From: Ruegeria arenilitoris
GTDB lineage: Bacteria; Pseudomonadota; Alphaproteobacteria; Rhodobacterales; Rhodobacteraceae
Assembly: GCF_013030985.1 (NCBI RefSeq)
Contig: NZ_WPYP01000002.1
Coordinates: 124,001-188,000 of the forward strand
Direction: 5' to 3'
Length of the DNA stretch: 64,000 nt
The position numbers and the translations under genes are program-made. The notes below the pieces were generated by a model that saw nothing but the letters and a program-made list of their open reading frames with translations, was not told where the DNA came from and searched no databases. Below, piece by piece: positions 18,481 to 28,800 of the stretch (position 1 is the first letter of the stretch; every line of letters starts with the position of its first letter).

Positions 18481-20103
18481 TCAGTTGGCCTGACGGCGCA
18501 GGAAGGCTGGAATTTCGATCCGGTCCTGCTCGGGGTCGGCCTCGTCATGCGCAGGTGCCGTAGCGTCAGTTTGGCGCATCGGAGGCTGCTGGCGCACCGG
18601 TTGGGCCGGGGTATCCGCGGCGTGGCCGGTCATCCGGTCGATCAGGCGGTTAAAGCCAAATCGGGGACGATCCTGCGCATCCGGCTGCGGGGCCGGGGCC
18701 GGTTGATGGGCCTGCGGACGGGGCGCGGGATGGCCACGTTCAGCCGCCGGGATATTCTGAACGGCGGCCTGCAGACGCTGCAGCGCCTCAGGTGACGGGG
18801 TCCCTGCCGCAGGCTGAGGCTGCGGTGCAACAAAGCTTTCGGGCGCGGGTTCAACCGGTTCGGGGGTCGGCTCGAATTCAGCCACGCGCGGCTGATAGGC
18901 CGGGGGCGGCAAACCGTCATCGTCCTGCTCTGCGCGCGGCTGGAACTGCTGCTGCGCAGGCTCCTCGGCTGTTTCGAACAGCGAAGGTTCACGATTCACT
19001 TCGGGCTGCGGCGCAGGTTCAGCCACTTCAGTCACTGCGGCAGGGGTCTCTTCCTGCAGCGGCTCTTCTGCCGAAACGGTGCGGGTCAGCGGTGCCGACA
19101 TGCTGCGGCGCGCAACCGGTACTTCTTCGGTTTTCTCGCTGGCATCAATGCCGGTGGCCACGACCGAAACGCGCATCCCGCCTTCCATCGCGGTATCGAG
19201 GGTCGAACCGACGATGATGTTGGCTTCGGGGTCCACTTCCTCGCGGATGCGGTTGGCGGCTTCGTCCAGCTCGAACAGGGTCAGGTCGTGCGAACCGGTG
19301 ATGTTGATCAGCACGCCTTTGGCGCCCTTGAGGCTGATTTCGTCCAGCAACGGGTTGGCAATCGCCTTCTCGGCCGCCTGAACCGCGCGATCCTCGCCGG
19401 TGGCCTCACCGGTGCCCATCATCGCCTTGCCCATCTCGTCCATCACAGCGCGAACGTCTGCAAAGTCGAGGTTGATCAGGCCCGGACGCACCATCAGGTC
19501 GGTCACGCCTTTGACACCCTGATACAGAACGTCATCTGCCATCGAGAACGCCTCGGTAAAGGTGGTCTTCTCGTTGGCCAGACGGAACAGGTTCTGGTTC
19601 GGAATGATGATCAACGTGTCGACGACCTTCTGCAGCGATTCAACGCCGTCTTCGGCCTGACGCATCCGCTTGGCACCTTCGAACTGGAAGGGTTTGGTGA
19701 CAACACCAACGGTCAGCACACCCAGTTCCCGCGCGGCCTGCGCGATGATCGGAGCTGCGCCCGTACCGGTGCCGCCACCCATGCCAGCGGTGATGAAGCA
19801 CATATGCGCGCCAGCCAGATGATCGACGATCTGTTCGATGCTTTCTTCGGCAGCTGCGGCACCTACTGCGGGACGCGCACCGGCGCCCAGACCTTCGGTG
19901 ACTTTCACGCCCAGCTGCACCCGCGCCGAGGACTGGCTTTGCTGCAGCGCCTGCGCGTCGGTGTTGGCGACCACGAAATCGACGCCGTCCAGCTGTTTCT
20001 CAATCATGTTGTTGACAGCGTTGCCGCCTGCACCACCAACGCCAAATACTGTAATCCGAGGCTTCAGTTCGTCGTGCCCGGGCATCGAAAGATTCAATGT
20101 CAT
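18481..20103 (-). CDS. ftsZ: Cell division protein FtsZ
   Basis: A 540-residue tubulin-like GTPase that forms the division ring. The N-terminal GTPase core contains the tubulin signature GGGTGTG at residues 109-115 and the synergy-loop region [20 protein letters not shown]. After about residue 320 comes a long, proline/glutamine/glutamate-rich linker of roughly 200 residues, and the conserved C-terminal peptide is [12 protein letters not shown], which binds FtsA and other partners. The long linker is usual for alphaproteobacteria. It lies downstream of ftsA and a small secreted-protein gene and is followed by a clear terminator. Confidence 0.98.
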   Translation of the reverse strand: MTLNLSMPGHDELKPRITVFGVGGAGGNAVNNMIEKQLDGVDFVVANTDAQALQQSQSSARVQLGVKVTEGLGAGARPAVGAAAAEESIEQIVDHLAGAHMCFITAGMGGGTGTGAAPIIAQAARELGVLTVGVVTKPFQFEGAKRMRQAEDGVESLQKVVDTLIIIPNQNLFRLANEKTTFTEAFSMADDVLYQGVKGVTDLMVRPGLINLDFADVRAVMDEMGKAMMGTGEATGEDRAVQAAEKAIANPLLDEISLKGAKGVLINITGSHDLTLFELDEAANRIREEVDPEANIIVGSTLDTAMEGGMRVSVVATGIDASEKTEEVPVARRSMSAPLTRTVSAEEPLQEETPAAVTEVAEPAPQPEVNREPSLFETAEEPAQQQFQPRAEQDDDGLPPPAYQPRVAEFEPTPEPVEPAPESFVAPQPQPAAGTPSPEALQRLQAAVQNIPAAERGHPAPRPQAHQPAPAPQPDAQDRPRFGFNRLIDRMTGHAADTPAQPVRQQPPMRQTDATAPAHDEADPEQDRIEIPAFLRRQAN

Positions 20104-20451
20104 GCTCTGTCCGCCTGTTTTATTGACCCGCCAAAGCGGTGTTTTTCTTACCTATCCGCTTACAATCCTACCGATCCAAACCGCAAACGTCACGCCAAAA
20201 ATCGTCGAATTCCACAAAATATGGAGGAAATAAGGCAGCTGAACGCGGTATTTCGCATTGATCGCCAGATGTTGCGGAAACAACTCAACCCACCACAAAA
20301 CAAGCGACGCATGAGCCGCAGCCACCATGCACGTCACTTGAGGATTCTATCGATTTCCAGATGCGGAAAACTGCTCAAGTCCTGCCGCGGGGCCTCTGAC
20401 GGGCCTTGTGGATATCTTGCGGGATAAAGCAGCGGGCCGCAACCCATTTCT
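20104..20451 (-). promoter_or_regulatory. ftsZ upstream region, 348 bp
   Basis: This stretch before ftsZ has no credible gene on either strand. It is relatively A/T-rich next to the ftsZ start, as expected of a promoter region, so ftsZ may have a promoter of its own besides read-through from ftsA. One near-match to a DnaA box (TGTGGATAT, at about 20408) is present. I found no TTAA-N7-TTAA CtrA-type site and cannot name a promoter with confidence. Confidence 0.35.
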
Positions 20452-20868
20452 TTAGCTAATTGGGACACTTGGACAATTCAGCCCGTCCTCGGTGATGCTG
20501 CGTACCTCTTGAATTTCGCGGCGGCTGAAACTGGCCAGTCGCACCATCAGGCGGTCTTCGTGCAGAAAAGGCCACCAGCAAACCGGTACGTCATCCGGAT
20601 CGTCATCGTACAAAAAGCAGATCTGGCCGTTCGGCGTGGTGATTTGCCCGTAAACGCAACCCCGCCCCTCCATCCGCCAAACGGACAGAGTGGGGCTTAG
20701 GAATTCCTCGGTGCCCACCAGAAAACCGCTGGGGTAATCATAGAATGTGACCGTCTTGCCTTGGACTGCGGCCAGAAAGGCTTCGGGTGTGATCCGGGTC
20801 TGGGCTTGCGCCGCGAACGGGGCCAGGGCGAGCAGCGCCGCGACCCCTGCCCGTTTACCAATTGTCAC
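20452..20868 (-). CDS. Small secreted protein of unknown function between ftsA and ftsZ
   Basis: About 138 residues from a GTG at 20868, which overlaps the end of ftsA by 14 nt and so may be coupled to it. The N-terminus MTIGKRAGVAALLALAPFAA followed by QAQ looks like a Sec signal peptide. The mature part has FYDYPSGFLVGTEEFLS, GRGCVYGQITTPNGQICFLYD and VCWWPFLHEDRLMVRL, with four cysteines that could form disulfides in the periplasm. I do not recognise a named family. Its position inside the division cluster suggests, but does not prove, an envelope role. Confidence 0.75.
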   Translation of the reverse strand: MTIGKRAGVAALLALAPFAAQAQTRITPEAFLAAVQGKTVTFYDYPSGFLVGTEEFLSPTLSVWRMEGRGCVYGQITTPNGQICFLYDDDPDDVPVCWWPFLHEDRLMVRLASFSRREIQEVRSITEDGLNCPSVPIS

Positions 20869-22192
20869 GGAACCAACGCATAGCACGCTTGAAAGGGCGT
20901 GCGGCATAAGTGTCGACCGGAATTTCGAAATCCCACCATTCGTCCTGCGGATGCGCGGCGAACAGGCTGAGCCCTACGGCCGACGAGAATCCCGGCCCGG
21001 TTGCCGATTGCGGCAGGCCGTGGACACGCAGCGGACGGCCCAAGCGGACACGCTGGCCCAGAATACGGGTCGCAAGGCCATCAAGCCCCATGATCTGGCT
21101 TCCGCCACCGGTCAGCACGATCTGCTGGCTGGGCATATGTTCGAATCCGGCTGCATCCAGGCGCACACGCACTTCTTCCAGAATCTCTTCGACGCGCGGG
21201 CGCATGATGCCGATCAGTTCAGCCCGACTAACGGTGCGGCGGTCATGTTCCCAATCGCCGGTGTCACCACCAATGTCGATCAGGTCACGGTCATCGGCGC
21301 CAGTCGCATGGACCCCGCCGTTGAAAGTCTTGATCCGCTCGGCCACAGCCGCCGGAACGCCCAGCCCCATCGAGATATCGGCGGTCACGTGATCACCACC
21401 CATACGTACACAATCGGTGTAAATCATGTGTTTCTTCATGAAAATCGAGACACTGGTCGTGCCGCCACCCATGTCGATACAGGCCGCGCCCAGCTCCTGT
21501 TCATCCTCGACCAGCGCCGAGATACCCGACACATAGGCCGAGTTCGCAATCCCCGCCAGTTCCAGATCGCAACGCTTGATGCAGCGGACAATATTCTGGA
21601 TCGCGACCGCGTCGACGGTCAGCATATGCATATCCACGGCCAACGATTGCCCCATCTGCCCCCGCGGGTCGATCAGACCCGAGCGGTTATCGAGCGCGAA
21701 GTTCACGGGCTGGGCGTGTAGCACCTCGCGGCCCGCCCCGTAATCCGGCACATCGCAGGCGTTCAGCACGCGGCCGACTTCGGCTTCGCTAACGACCTGC
21801 CCTTCCAGATCGACCTGCGCATCCAGACCGTAAGAGCGCGGGTTCGCACCCGAGAAACAGGCAATCACGTGATCGACCCGAATGTCAGCCATCTTCTGTG
21901 CGGCTTGCAGAGCCGTCCGGATCGCGCGTTCAGTTTCCTGCATGGCGGTGACTTCGCCAAATTGCACGCCGCGCGACCGCGTGGTCGCCGCCCCGATCAC
22001 CCGGAACCCGGTCTGACCGGCCAGTGATCCGATGCTGTTGTCCTCACTCAACCGACCCGTACCGTCGAACCGCAGCACAAGGCAGGCAATCTTGGAACTG
22101 CCTACGTCCAGAATGGCGACAACACCGCGTTGCATCGCCTGTCTGCGCATCTGCCGCATGGCCCGTTGGGACTGATAAAGATCGGTCATCAT
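20855..22192 (-). CDS. ftsA: Cell division protein FtsA
   Basis: A 445-residue actin-like ATPase that tethers FtsZ to the membrane and recruits late divisome proteins. Actin-fold phosphate loops are visible: VAILDVGSSKIACLVLR near the N-terminus, GAACIDMGGGTTSVSIFMK in the middle and QQIVLTGGGSQIMGLDGLA toward the end. The C-terminus ARPFKRAMRWFRDNW is a typical amphipathic membrane-targeting helix. It lies 5 nt after ftsQ on the same strand and its end overlaps the next small gene. Confidence 0.97.
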   Translation of the reverse strand: MMTDLYQSQRAMRQMRRQAMQRGVVAILDVGSSKIACLVLRFDGTGRLSEDNSIGSLAGQTGFRVIGAATTRSRGVQFGEVTAMQETERAIRTALQAAQKMADIRVDHVIACFSGANPRSYGLDAQVDLEGQVVSEAEVGRVLNACDVPDYGAGREVLHAQPVNFALDNRSGLIDPRGQMGQSLAVDMHMLTVDAVAIQNIVRCIKRCDLELAGIANSAYVSGISALVEDEQELGAACIDMGGGTTSVSIFMKKHMIYTDCVRMGGDHVTADISMGLGVPAAVAERIKTFNGGVHATGADDRDLIDIGGDTGDWEHDRRTVSRAELIGIMRPRVEEILEEVRVRLDAAGFEHMPSQQIVLTGGGSQIMGLDGLATRILGQRVRLGRPLRVHGLPQSATGPGFSSAVGLSLFAAHPQDEWWDFEIPVDTYAARPFKRAMRWFRDNW

Positions 22193-22197
22193 GGTCG

Positions 22198-23199
22198 TTA
22201 CTGCCCGTTACCCACTGTCACTTTTGTATTCCACCAGTCTTCGCTGGCGGCTTTGGTCATTCTGATTGTCGGACGCTGCCCGAGGCGCATGTCCACCACA
22301 GCAACGTCACGCTCTAAAAGGTCCTGCACTTCGTTCACCGCCAGCACACGTTCAAGCGCACGCACGGGGCGTTCGGTTGGCAACATGATGCGTTGACCGC
22401 GATCCAGAACCAGATCCCAGCGGCGCTCGCCTATCCGCACCAAACCACGAACCCGAGCGCCAAGACTGCGAGCGGTTGTCATCAACTGCAACGCTTCGCC
22501 CACATGCGCATCCGCGCCCTTTCCCGCGATCAGCGGCAGCTGCGCATGATCCTTGCGCGACGCGATCCGCTCAACATGCGCGCCGGTTTCATCCAGCAAC
22601 TCGATCCCGCTGCGTGTGCGCCAGACGATGACCGGCTTCCGCTCGACCACATCGACCTGAAGAACACCGCCGGGGCGGACGCGAACTGTGGCGGATTTGA
22701 CCGGGTCCAGCCCGGTGATCGTGTCTCGGATCTGCTCAACATCCAGATCCCAGGAACTCATCGGGAAATCCAGCGGCACAACCTCGCGAATATCTTCGGA
22801 CAGGTTGGTACCTGCTCCGTCGATCGCCATCAGATTGACCATGAATTCGGGGCGTTGCTGGATCGAGGTCTTGATGTCGTTGACATAGGCCACCACGGCC
22901 TCGCGCCGGTTTTCCGCGCCGAAATACAGCCCGACAGCGGCGCAAACTGCGACTATCGGCAGCCCGACTTTAAGCCCACGCCGAACGCCCGGTGTCAGCA
23001 TCCAGCGCTGCAGGCGATAGCTCATCCGGGACGGGGCTGGGTCGATCCGTTGTGACTTGCGCCCGAACAGTTTGCCGCCGTGCAGACGCAGTTTCGGCTC
23101 TGCCTCATGGCGGTCACCCGACGCGAAATCGGCATCCGGCCCGGCCAGCGGTTTCGAGCGGTGGATCACCGGCGCGCGGGTGGCTCTCAGCGGTTGCAT
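22198..23199 (-). CDS. ftsQ: Cell division protein FtsQ
   Basis: A 333-residue bitopic membrane protein of the divisome. It has a charged cytoplasmic N-terminus of about 75 residues, one membrane segment ([16 protein letters not shown]), a POTRA-like domain (about 105-180; [18 protein letters not shown]) and a periplasmic beta domain. The ATG at 23199 ([10 protein letters not shown]) was chosen because GGAGG lies seven bases before it; it overlaps the end of ddl by 13 nt. The order ddl-ftsQ-ftsA is the classical one. Confidence 0.95.
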   Translation of the reverse strand: MQPLRATRAPVIHRSKPLAGPDADFASGDRHEAEPKLRLHGGKLFGRKSQRIDPAPSRMSYRLQRWMLTPGVRRGLKVGLPIVAVCAAVGLYFGAENRREAVVAYVNDIKTSIQQRPEFMVNLMAIDGAGTNLSEDIREVVPLDFPMSSWDLDVEQIRDTITGLDPVKSATVRVRPGGVLQVDVVERKPVIVWRTRSGIELLDETGAHVERIASRKDHAQLPLIAGKGADAHVGEALQLMTTARSLGARVRGLVRIGERRWDLVLDRGQRIMLPTERPVRALERVLAVNEVQDLLERDVAVVDMRLGQRPTIRMTKAASEDWWNTKVTVGNGQ

Positions 23200-24122
23200 G
23201 AGGCGTCCTCCACCATCCATGCGCAAAGCTGGCCAAACGTCATGCCGCGATGCTCGGCCTGTTCCGGCACCAGTGAGGTCGGCGTCATGCCAGGCTGGGT
23301 GTTGGTTTCCAGCAGGAACAGCCCATCCGCGCCCATGCTGTCATCCCAGCGGAAATCGGTACGGGAAACGCCCTTGCACCCCAGCGCATTGTGCGCGCGC
23401 AGGGCGTAATCCATACACTGATCAAAGATGGCTTGCGGGATATCTGCGGGAAGCACGTGCCACGACCCGCCGGGTTTGTACTTGGCGTCATAGTCATACC
23501 AGCCGCCGTCGGTCATGATCTCGGTCACGGTCAGGGCGCGATCACCCATCACGGTCACGGTCAACTCGCGGCCTGCGATATATTTCTCGACCATCACAAA
23601 TTCGGGCATCTCATCTGACAGCTGCGGCGGCCCGTTCGAGCCTTCGTGCACGATATAGATACCGACGCTGGAGCCTTCGTTGTTCGGCTTAGCCACGTAA
23701 GGGGGGTCCATCACGTGGACCTTGATCACCTCGACCTTGGGCACGATCACGCTGGGGACAACGGGCAGACCTTCGACCTGAAACACCTCTTTGCTGCGCT
23801 GCTTGTCCATCGCCAGCGCCGAGGCCAGCACACCCGAATGCGTATAGGGGATGCGCATCCATTCCAGCAGGCCCTGCACACAGCCATCTTCGCCCCAGCG
23901 GCCATGCAAGGCGTTAAAAACCACATCCGGCTTGATATCCAAAAGGCGCGCGTAGAGGTCGGGACCTGCGTCCAGCTCAACCACTTCAAAGCCTTCTCCC
24001 CGTAGGGCGGCTGCGCATTCGCGCCCAGAGCTGAGAGACACCTCGCGTTCCGCCGAGGGGCCACCCATCAATACCGCCACTTTGGGGTTTGTCCTGCTCG
24101 ACTTACCCAACGTGCGCCTCAA
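23187..24122 (-). CDS. ddl: D-alanine--D-alanine ligase
   Basis: An ATP-grasp enzyme of about 311 residues that joins two D-alanines for the peptidoglycan stem peptide. Family motifs: [20 protein letters not shown] at the N-terminus, [28 protein letters not shown] for ATP binding and [20 protein letters not shown] for Mg2+ and substrate. The start is non-ATG: TTG at 24122, or the second TTG at 24110 which has GAGG six bases upstream and may be the better choice. It lies about 90 nt after murB and overlaps ftsQ. Confidence 0.95.
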   Translation of the reverse strand: MRRTLGKSSRTNPKVAVLMGGPSAEREVSLSSGRECAAALRGEGFEVVELDAGPDLYARLLDIKPDVVFNALHGRWGEDGCVQGLLEWMRIPYTHSGVLASALAMDKQRSKEVFQVEGLPVVPSVIVPKVEVIKVHVMDPPYVAKPNNEGSSVGIYIVHEGSNGPPQLSDEMPEFVMVEKYIAGRELTVTVMGDRALTVTEIMTDGGWYDYDAKYKPGGSWHVLPADIPQAIFDQCMDYALRAHNALGCKGVSRTDFRWDDSMGADGLFLLETNTQPGMTPTSLVPEQAEHRGMTFGQLCAWMVEDASCNR

Positions 24123-24211
24123 TGTCCCCGGACCTTATGTGGTGGTCCGTACTGTGTTATGCCTTTGATCCGTCGCCGTTAATTGCCTGTTATGGTCTGA
24201 CGGTTGGGGCT

Positions 24212-25138
24212 TTATTCTGTCAGCGGATCACCGACCCGCATGATTTCCCACTCTAGCGTGATGCCGCTTGTTTCGTAAACCTTTTTTCGCACCTCTTCAC
24301 CCAGGCCTTCAAGGTCGGCAGCGGTAGCGGTGCCGGTATTGATCAGGAAGTTCGAGTGCTTCGGGCTCATCTGCGCCCCGCCCAGCGTCGCCCCGCGCAT
24401 CCCGGCGTTGTCGATCACCTTCCATGCCTTGAGGTCATGCACATCATCCGCCCGCCCGGTCGAGGAAAACCCGGCCGGGTTGCGGAACGTCGACCCGGCG
24501 CTGCGGTCCTTGGTGGGTTGGGTTTCGTCGCGTTTCTGCAACTGCGCCGCCATGCGGTCGTGCAGGTCCTGCGGGTTACCCGGGGGGCCTTCGAACGTGG
24601 CCGAAACCAGCACCGCCCCTTCGGGCAACTCAGATTGACGATAGCGGAAATTGAGGTCTTCGGGGAACAGGTCCACCACCTCTCCCTGCCGGGTTACAAT
24701 GGTGGCCTTGCGCAGCACGTCCGCCGTGTAGCTGCCGTAACAGCCCGCGTTCATTCGCACAGCGCCACCGATCGAGCCGGGGATCGTACGCAGAAAGGTC
24801 AAGTCCACGCCCGCATCCGCCGCCTTGCGCGCCACATGCGCGTCCAACGCGGCAGCACCTGCGGTGACGGCGTTGCCCTCGACTGAGATTCCGTTGAACC
24901 CGCGCCCCAGCCGGATCACTACAGCGCGCAGACCGCCATCCCGCACGATCAGGTTCGACCCGACACCCATCGGAAAGACCGGCACCTCAGCGGGCAGATC
25001 GCGCAGAAAACTCTGCAGGTCTTCGATATCGGCAGGCTGAAACAGGTAATCCGCCGGGCCACCAACACGCAGCCACGTCAAGTCGTTCAGAGGTCGTGCC
25101 TGTGTCAGGCGCCCCCGGACTTCGGTCACATTGATCAT
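24212..25138 (-). CDS. murB: UDP-N-acetylenolpyruvoylglucosamine reductase MurB
   Basis: A 308-residue FAD enzyme that reduces enolpyruvyl-UDP-GlcNAc with NADPH to UDP-MurNAc. The FAD-binding motifs are [14 protein letters not shown] and [21 protein letters not shown]; the catalytic region SAGSTFRNP with the proton-donor serine is present, as is the C-terminal [15 protein letters not shown]. The ATG at 25138 overlaps the stop of the preceding membrane-protein gene as ATGA. It belongs to the dcw run between murC and ddl. Confidence 0.97.
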   Translation of the reverse strand: MINVTEVRGRLTQARPLNDLTWLRVGGPADYLFQPADIEDLQSFLRDLPAEVPVFPMGVGSNLIVRDGGLRAVVIRLGRGFNGISVEGNAVTAGAAALDAHVARKAADAGVDLTFLRTIPGSIGGAVRMNAGCYGSYTADVLRKATIVTRQGEVVDLFPEDLNFRYRQSELPEGAVLVSATFEGPPGNPQDLHDRMAAQLQKRDETQPTKDRSAGSTFRNPAGFSSTGRADDVHDLKAWKVIDNAGMRGATLGGAQMSPKHSNFLINTGTATAADLEGLGEEVRKKVYETSGITLEWEIMRVGDPLTE

Positions 25139-25428
25139 GTATTTGCCCTTGCCGCCAGGCTGCGTCCGCCGACGCCACCCACAATGACCGCCAAAAGGAA
25201 GGGCAGGACGCCACCGGTCAGCCAAATGAACGGACCAAAGGCTTGCTCTTCTTCGCCAGTGCCGACGCCTGCCAGCATCACGATCAGCCCCAGCGAAACA
25301 ACGCAGGTCAGCCCGATCAGCCACAGCAGACCCCTGAAGCCGATCCAGCGCCCCGCAACAAAGCCCGCCACGGCCCCAAGGACCAGCGTGATCAGTGGCA
25401 GATAAGCGAATGTAGCGATGTCGACCAT
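25135..25428 (-). CDS. Small membrane protein between DUF2484 genes and murB
   Basis: A 97-residue protein, mostly hydrophobic, with about three membrane helices ([40 protein letters not shown] and [19 protein letters not shown]). The ATG at 25428 follows CAGGAGGCCCCC, a strong ribosome site, and the TGA overlaps the murB ATG, so translation is probably coupled. I do not recognise the family. A role in the membrane near the cell-wall machinery is inferred only from position. Confidence 0.8.
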   Translation of the reverse strand: MVDIATFAYLPLITLVLGAVAGFVAGRWIGFRGLLWLIGLTCVVSLGLIVMLAGVGTGEEEQAFGPFIWLTGGVLPFLLAVIVGGVGGRSLAARANT

Positions 25429-25450
25429 GGGGGCCTCCTGAAAGCGGTCG

Positions 25451-25717
25451 TTACTTGTTGGTCGCCTTCATGCCCTGCATTTTCGCCTTTGTCCAACGGG
25501 TCAGGTAAATTATCGGCCAGCGCAGCACCGACATGCCCATCGCCAGAACCAGCAACCCGATCCACGGGCCGTTCTGCAAGGTGACATAGCCCAATATCGG
25601 GATACCTACCGCGATCAGGATGTAAGCGCGCGTCCAGTGATTGTCTTTGCTGGGAAGCATCGCCAGCACGTTTGCGGCAATCCCCCACAGGGCTGCCAGG
25701 GCGATGGACCAGTTCAT
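25451..25717 (-). CDS. DUF2484 family membrane protein (second copy)
   Basis: An 88-residue protein that fits DUF2484, a family found in Rhodobacterales dcw clusters. It has two or three hydrophobic segments (SIALAALWGIAANVLAMLPS, AYILIAVGIPILGYVTL, WIGLLVLAMGMSVLRWP) and a basic C-terminus (YLTRWTKAKMQGMKATNK). The pattern LWGIAANVLAMLP and xxRWPIIYLxRW is shared with the adjacent upstream copy, so the two are tandem paralogs. The start overlaps the upstream copy's stop by 4 bp (25714-25717). Function unknown. Confidence 0.82.
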   Translation of the reverse strand: MNWSIALAALWGIAANVLAMLPSKDNHWTRAYILIAVGIPILGYVTLQNGPWIGLLVLAMGMSVLRWPIIYLTRWTKAKMQGMKATNK

Positions 25718-25959
25718 TCCTCGACCCCTCTGCCCGTCCAGCGACGCCAGTAGTACTGGATCGGTTTGCGGAACATGGATGCAAAACCGGCGAAGGCCAG
25801 TACTGAAAGGAACCAGCCATAGTCATACCCCAGCCAGACGATCAGCACGGGCGCAGAGATCAGCAGCACAATGCCCGGAGGAAACTGCAGCCGCATCGGC
25901 AGCATGGCCACGACCGTCGCGGCCACGACCCATAGGGATGCGAACACAACTGATAACAC
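25714..25959 (-). CDS. DUF2484 family membrane protein (first copy)
   Basis: An 81-residue membrane protein, paralogous to the next gene: LWVVAATVVAMLP here corresponds to LWGIAANVLAMLP there, and FRKPIQYYWRRW to LRWPIIYLTRW. Two to three membrane helices are predicted by hydrophobicity and the C-terminus is basic then acidic (RRWTGRGVEE). The 4-bp overlap with the next gene suggests coupling. Family DUF2484 has no known activity; its fixed location in the mur/fts cluster suggests a cell-envelope role, which is inference. Confidence 0.8.
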   Translation of the reverse strand: MLSVVFASLWVVAATVVAMLPMRLQFPPGIVLLISAPVLIVWLGYDYGWFLSVLAFAGFASMFRKPIQYYWRRWTGRGVEE

Positions 25960-26066
25960 CTGTTGCCCCTTCCAAGGACGTTGCGACGCTACACCTTAAA
26001 GTTGCGCCGCCCAAAAGTCCATTGCGTCAAACGGTTTGCTTTTTTGATCACCGCTTACAATTTCCT

Positions 26067-26303
26067 CTAAGCCAATGCCGTAAGTTTTCGGCGAACCCAT
26101 CGGCCACAAAGCCAACCAATCGCAGCGAAAGGCCAGAGCGTCTTGAGCGTATAGAGCATCCCTGCGGCCTCGCTTGGCGTCTCAAAGAACAACTCCCGTG
26201 TGATGGCGCCTGCAGCCCCTGCAGTAGCACCCCAGAAAACGTAGTTTGGGACTACGCCCATGATTAGCCCGAATACGAAACTCAAACAGAAGAAGTAACT
26301 CAC
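26067..26303 (-). CDS. Small membrane protein after murC
   Basis: A 78-residue protein from a GTG at 26303 whose G is also the last base of the murC TAG stop. It has a hydrophobic N-terminal helix (FFCLSFVFGLIMGVVPNYVF), a glycine/alanine stretch (WGATAGAAGAITRELFF), a second helix (TLWPFAAIGWLCG) and a basic end (RWVRRKLTALA). I do not recognise the family. Tight coupling to murC places it in the dcw transcript. An ORF extension inside murC is not needed. Confidence 0.65.
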   Translation of the reverse strand: MSYFFCLSFVFGLIMGVVPNYVFWGATAGAAGAITRELFFETPSEAAGMLYTLKTLWPFAAIGWLCGRWVRRKLTALA

Positions 26304-27706
26304 TATGCACCCGTTTGAAGCCTGTCGGGCAAACCATTGGCCCAGGTGCTGATCGTGCCAGCGCCCAGACACACGACCATGTCACCGGGGCGGGCCTGTT
26401 CGCGGACCAGGCGTTCCAGATCGTTTTCATCCAGCAAGGCGCGCGCATGGCGGTGGCCGTGGCGGATCAGGCCCTGCACCAGATCATCGCGGGATGCGCC
26501 CTCGATCGGGTCTTCCCCGGCGGCAAAGATATCGGCGATGGCCACCACGTCTGCATCGTTGAAACAGGTGCAGAAATCGTCGAACAGGTTGGACAGGCGG
26601 GAATAGCGGTGCGGCTGGTGCACGGCGATGACGCGCCCCTCGGTCGCCTGACGCGCGGCTTTCAGCACGGCGTTGATTTCAACCGGGTGGTGGCCGTAAT
26701 CGTCGATGATGGTGATGCCATCCACTTCACCCACCTTGGTAAAGCGGCGGTTGACGCCGCCAAAATTGGCCAGCGCATCGCGAATTTCCGAGGCTTTCAT
26801 ACCCAGATGACGCGCCACCGCAGCCGCCGACAGCGCGTTCGAAACGTTGTGATCCCCCGGCATCGGCAGGGTGCAGCCCTCAATCACCGTGTCTTCGTAT
26901 TGCAGGTGAATGTCGAAATGGGCCACGCCGCCCTTGTAGGTCAGGTTCACCGCCCGCACATCGGCTTGTGCGTTAAAGCCATAAGTGCGCACGCGGCGAT
27001 CGGTGATGCGGCCCACCAGCGTCTGCACTTCGGCATGGTCGGTGCAGCACACGGCAAGGCCATAGAACGGCAGGTTCGAGACGAACTCGTAGAACCCGTC
27101 GCGCAACCTGTCGAAGTCGCCCCAATGTTCCATATGCTCGGGGTCGATATTGGTGACGATGGCAATGGTCGCGGGCAGACGGTTGAACGAGCCGTCGGAT
27201 TCGTCGGCCTCGACCACCATCCATTCGCCCTGCCCCATCCGCGCGTTCGAGCCGTAGGCGTGAATGATACCGCCATTGATCACGGTCGGGTCGAAATCGC
27301 CCGCCACCATCAGCTCGGCCATCATCGTGGTGGTGGTGGTCTTACCGTGAGTCCCGGCGATGGCGATATTAGATTTCAACCGCATCAGTTCGGCCAGCAT
27401 ATCCGCACGGCGTACCACCGGCAGACCCTGCGCGCGGGCGCCGTCCAGCTCCGGGTTGCCAGGTTTGATCGCAGTCGACACCACCACAACGGCCGCGTTC
27501 TCCAGATTTTCAGCACGCTGACCGACAAAAATCTCAGCCCCCAAACCGGCCAGACGATCGGTGATCTTGGATGCCTTCAGGTCCGACCCCTGCACCCTGT
27601 AACCCAGGTTCAGCAGCACCTCGGCAATCCCTGACATCCCGATCCCACCGATCCCTACGAAGTGGATCGGACCTACGTCTTGCGGCAGTTTGGTTGCAGG
27701 ATTCAT
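26303..27706 (-). CDS. murC: UDP-N-acetylmuramate--L-alanine ligase MurC
   Basis: A 467-residue Mur ligase that adds the first amino acid, L-alanine, to UDP-MurNAc. The N-terminal Rossmann motif [18 protein letters not shown], the ATP loop GTHGKTT at residues 118-124 and the central [11 protein letters not shown] and [12 protein letters not shown] motifs identify MurC over other Mur ligases; [10 protein letters not shown] and HQPHRYSR lie in the C-terminal half. It overlaps murG by 4 bp upstream and abuts a small membrane-protein gene downstream. Confidence 0.98.
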   Translation of the reverse strand: MNPATKLPQDVGPIHFVGIGGIGMSGIAEVLLNLGYRVQGSDLKASKITDRLAGLGAEIFVGQRAENLENAAVVVVSTAIKPGNPELDGARAQGLPVVRRADMLAELMRLKSNIAIAGTHGKTTTTTMMAELMVAGDFDPTVINGGIIHAYGSNARMGQGEWMVVEADESDGSFNRLPATIAIVTNIDPEHMEHWGDFDRLRDGFYEFVSNLPFYGLAVCCTDHAEVQTLVGRITDRRVRTYGFNAQADVRAVNLTYKGGVAHFDIHLQYEDTVIEGCTLPMPGDHNVSNALSAAAVARHLGMKASEIRDALANFGGVNRRFTKVGEVDGITIIDDYGHHPVEINAVLKAARQATEGRVIAVHQPHRYSRLSNLFDDFCTCFNDADVVAIADIFAAGEDPIEGASRDDLVQGLIRHGHRHARALLDENDLERLVREQARPGDMVVCLGAGTISTWANGLPDRLQTGA

Positions 27707-28800
27707 GCGGTCTCCTTCTGCGCCAGGTCTTCGACAAGGTGCACCAGACGCTCGGTCGCATCCGGCGCGCCGGTCGAGAGGGCGGCATGGGCCATCTTTT
27801 GTGCGGCTTCGGGGTTTGTCAGAACTGCGGTGATTTGCTCGGTCAGCACGGAAACGTCAAGCAGGTTTTCCGGGATCATGATCGCCCCACCGGCCTGAAC
27901 CAACCCACGCGCGTTGGCGGTTTGGTGGTCGCCAGCGGCGGCAGCGAAGGGGATCAGGATCGAAGGCCGCCCTATCACCGAGATATCGGCGACGCTGGAC
28001 GCGCCCGAACGGCTGATGACCAGCTGCGCGTCAGACATACGCCGCGGGACGTCCTGAAAGAACGGTTTGACCTCAGCCCGAATGCCGTGATCGGCGTAAA
28101 AGGCGGTGACCCGCTCTGCGTCCTCATCTCGGGCCTGATGGGCGACGCGGATATGATCGCGCAGCGCATCAGGCAGCGCAGCTATCGCGTCCGGCACCAC
28201 TTCGCTAAGGATGCGCGCGCCCTGCGATCCGCCCATCACAAGGATCGACATCGGGTAATCGCCGGGCGGAATATACCCAGCCGCAGCACGCTCGAGCACG
28301 GCGGCGCGAACCGGGTTGCCGGTATGCACGCCCTTTGCGCCCTCGGGCAGATCAGTGGGCCAGATACCGCAGGCCACTTGAGATACGCGGGTTGCGAACA
28401 GTTGGTTCACCCGACCCAGAATGCCGTTCTGTTCGTGGATCATGCGCGGGATTTTCAGCATCGTCGCCGCGCCCAACGCCGGGATCGACGGGTAACCGCC
28501 AAAGCCCACCACCACATCCGGGCGGTCGCGCATCATCTGAACGGCCATGCCACTCACGCCAGCGGCAATCTTCGGTCCCACCAGCGCTTTCGCCGCCAGA
28601 CCACCACGGGCAAAGGTGGCCGAGGATGCCTCGACAATCTCGGTCGAATGCGGAAAGCCGCTGGTATAGCGCGCGCCGCGCGCATCCGTGGACAGGCGCA
28701 CACGCCAGCCCTTTTGCAGCATCGCCTCGGTCAGGGCCTGCGCCGGGAACATGTGGCCCCCGGTGCCGCCCGCCGCAATCAGTAGGTAGGGTTTGGTCAT
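27703..28800 (-). CDS. murG: Lipid II synthase glycosyltransferase MurG
   Basis: A 365-residue GT-B glycosyltransferase at the inner face of the membrane that transfers GlcNAc to lipid I to form lipid II. The first glycine loop is [16 protein letters not shown], the second [12 protein letters not shown], the third [14 protein letters not shown]; the sugar-nucleotide site region is [14 protein letters not shown]. The ATG at 28800 overlaps the ftsW stop (TGATG), and the long open extension upstream lies inside ftsW. Its end overlaps murC by 4 bp. Confidence 0.97.
   Translation of the reverse strand: MTKPYLLIAAGGTGGHMFPAQALTEAMLQKGWRVRLSTDARGARYTSGFPHSTEIVEASSATFARGGLAAKALVGPKIAAGVSGMAVQMMRDRPDVVVGFGGYPSIPALGAATMLKIPRMIHEQNGILGRVNQLFATRVSQVACGIWPTDLPEGAKGVHTGNPVRAAVLERAAAGYIPPGDYPMSILVMGGSQGARILSEVVPDAIAALPDALRDHIRVAHQARDEDAERVTAFYADHGIRAEVKPFFQDVPRRMSDAQLVISRSGASSVADISVIGRPSILIPFAAAAGDHQTANARGLVQAGGAIMIPENLLDVSVLTEQITAVLTNPEAAQKMAHAALSTGAPDATERLVHLVEDLAQKETA

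Noticed and set aside
20405..20418. DnaA box-like TTGTGGATAT upstream of ftsZ
   Set aside because: A single 8 of 9 match is expected by chance; no cluster of boxes or origin features nearby.
26315..27634. A 439-codon plus-strand open frame
   Set aside because: Antisense to murC; composition of a shadow frame with no recognisable motif.
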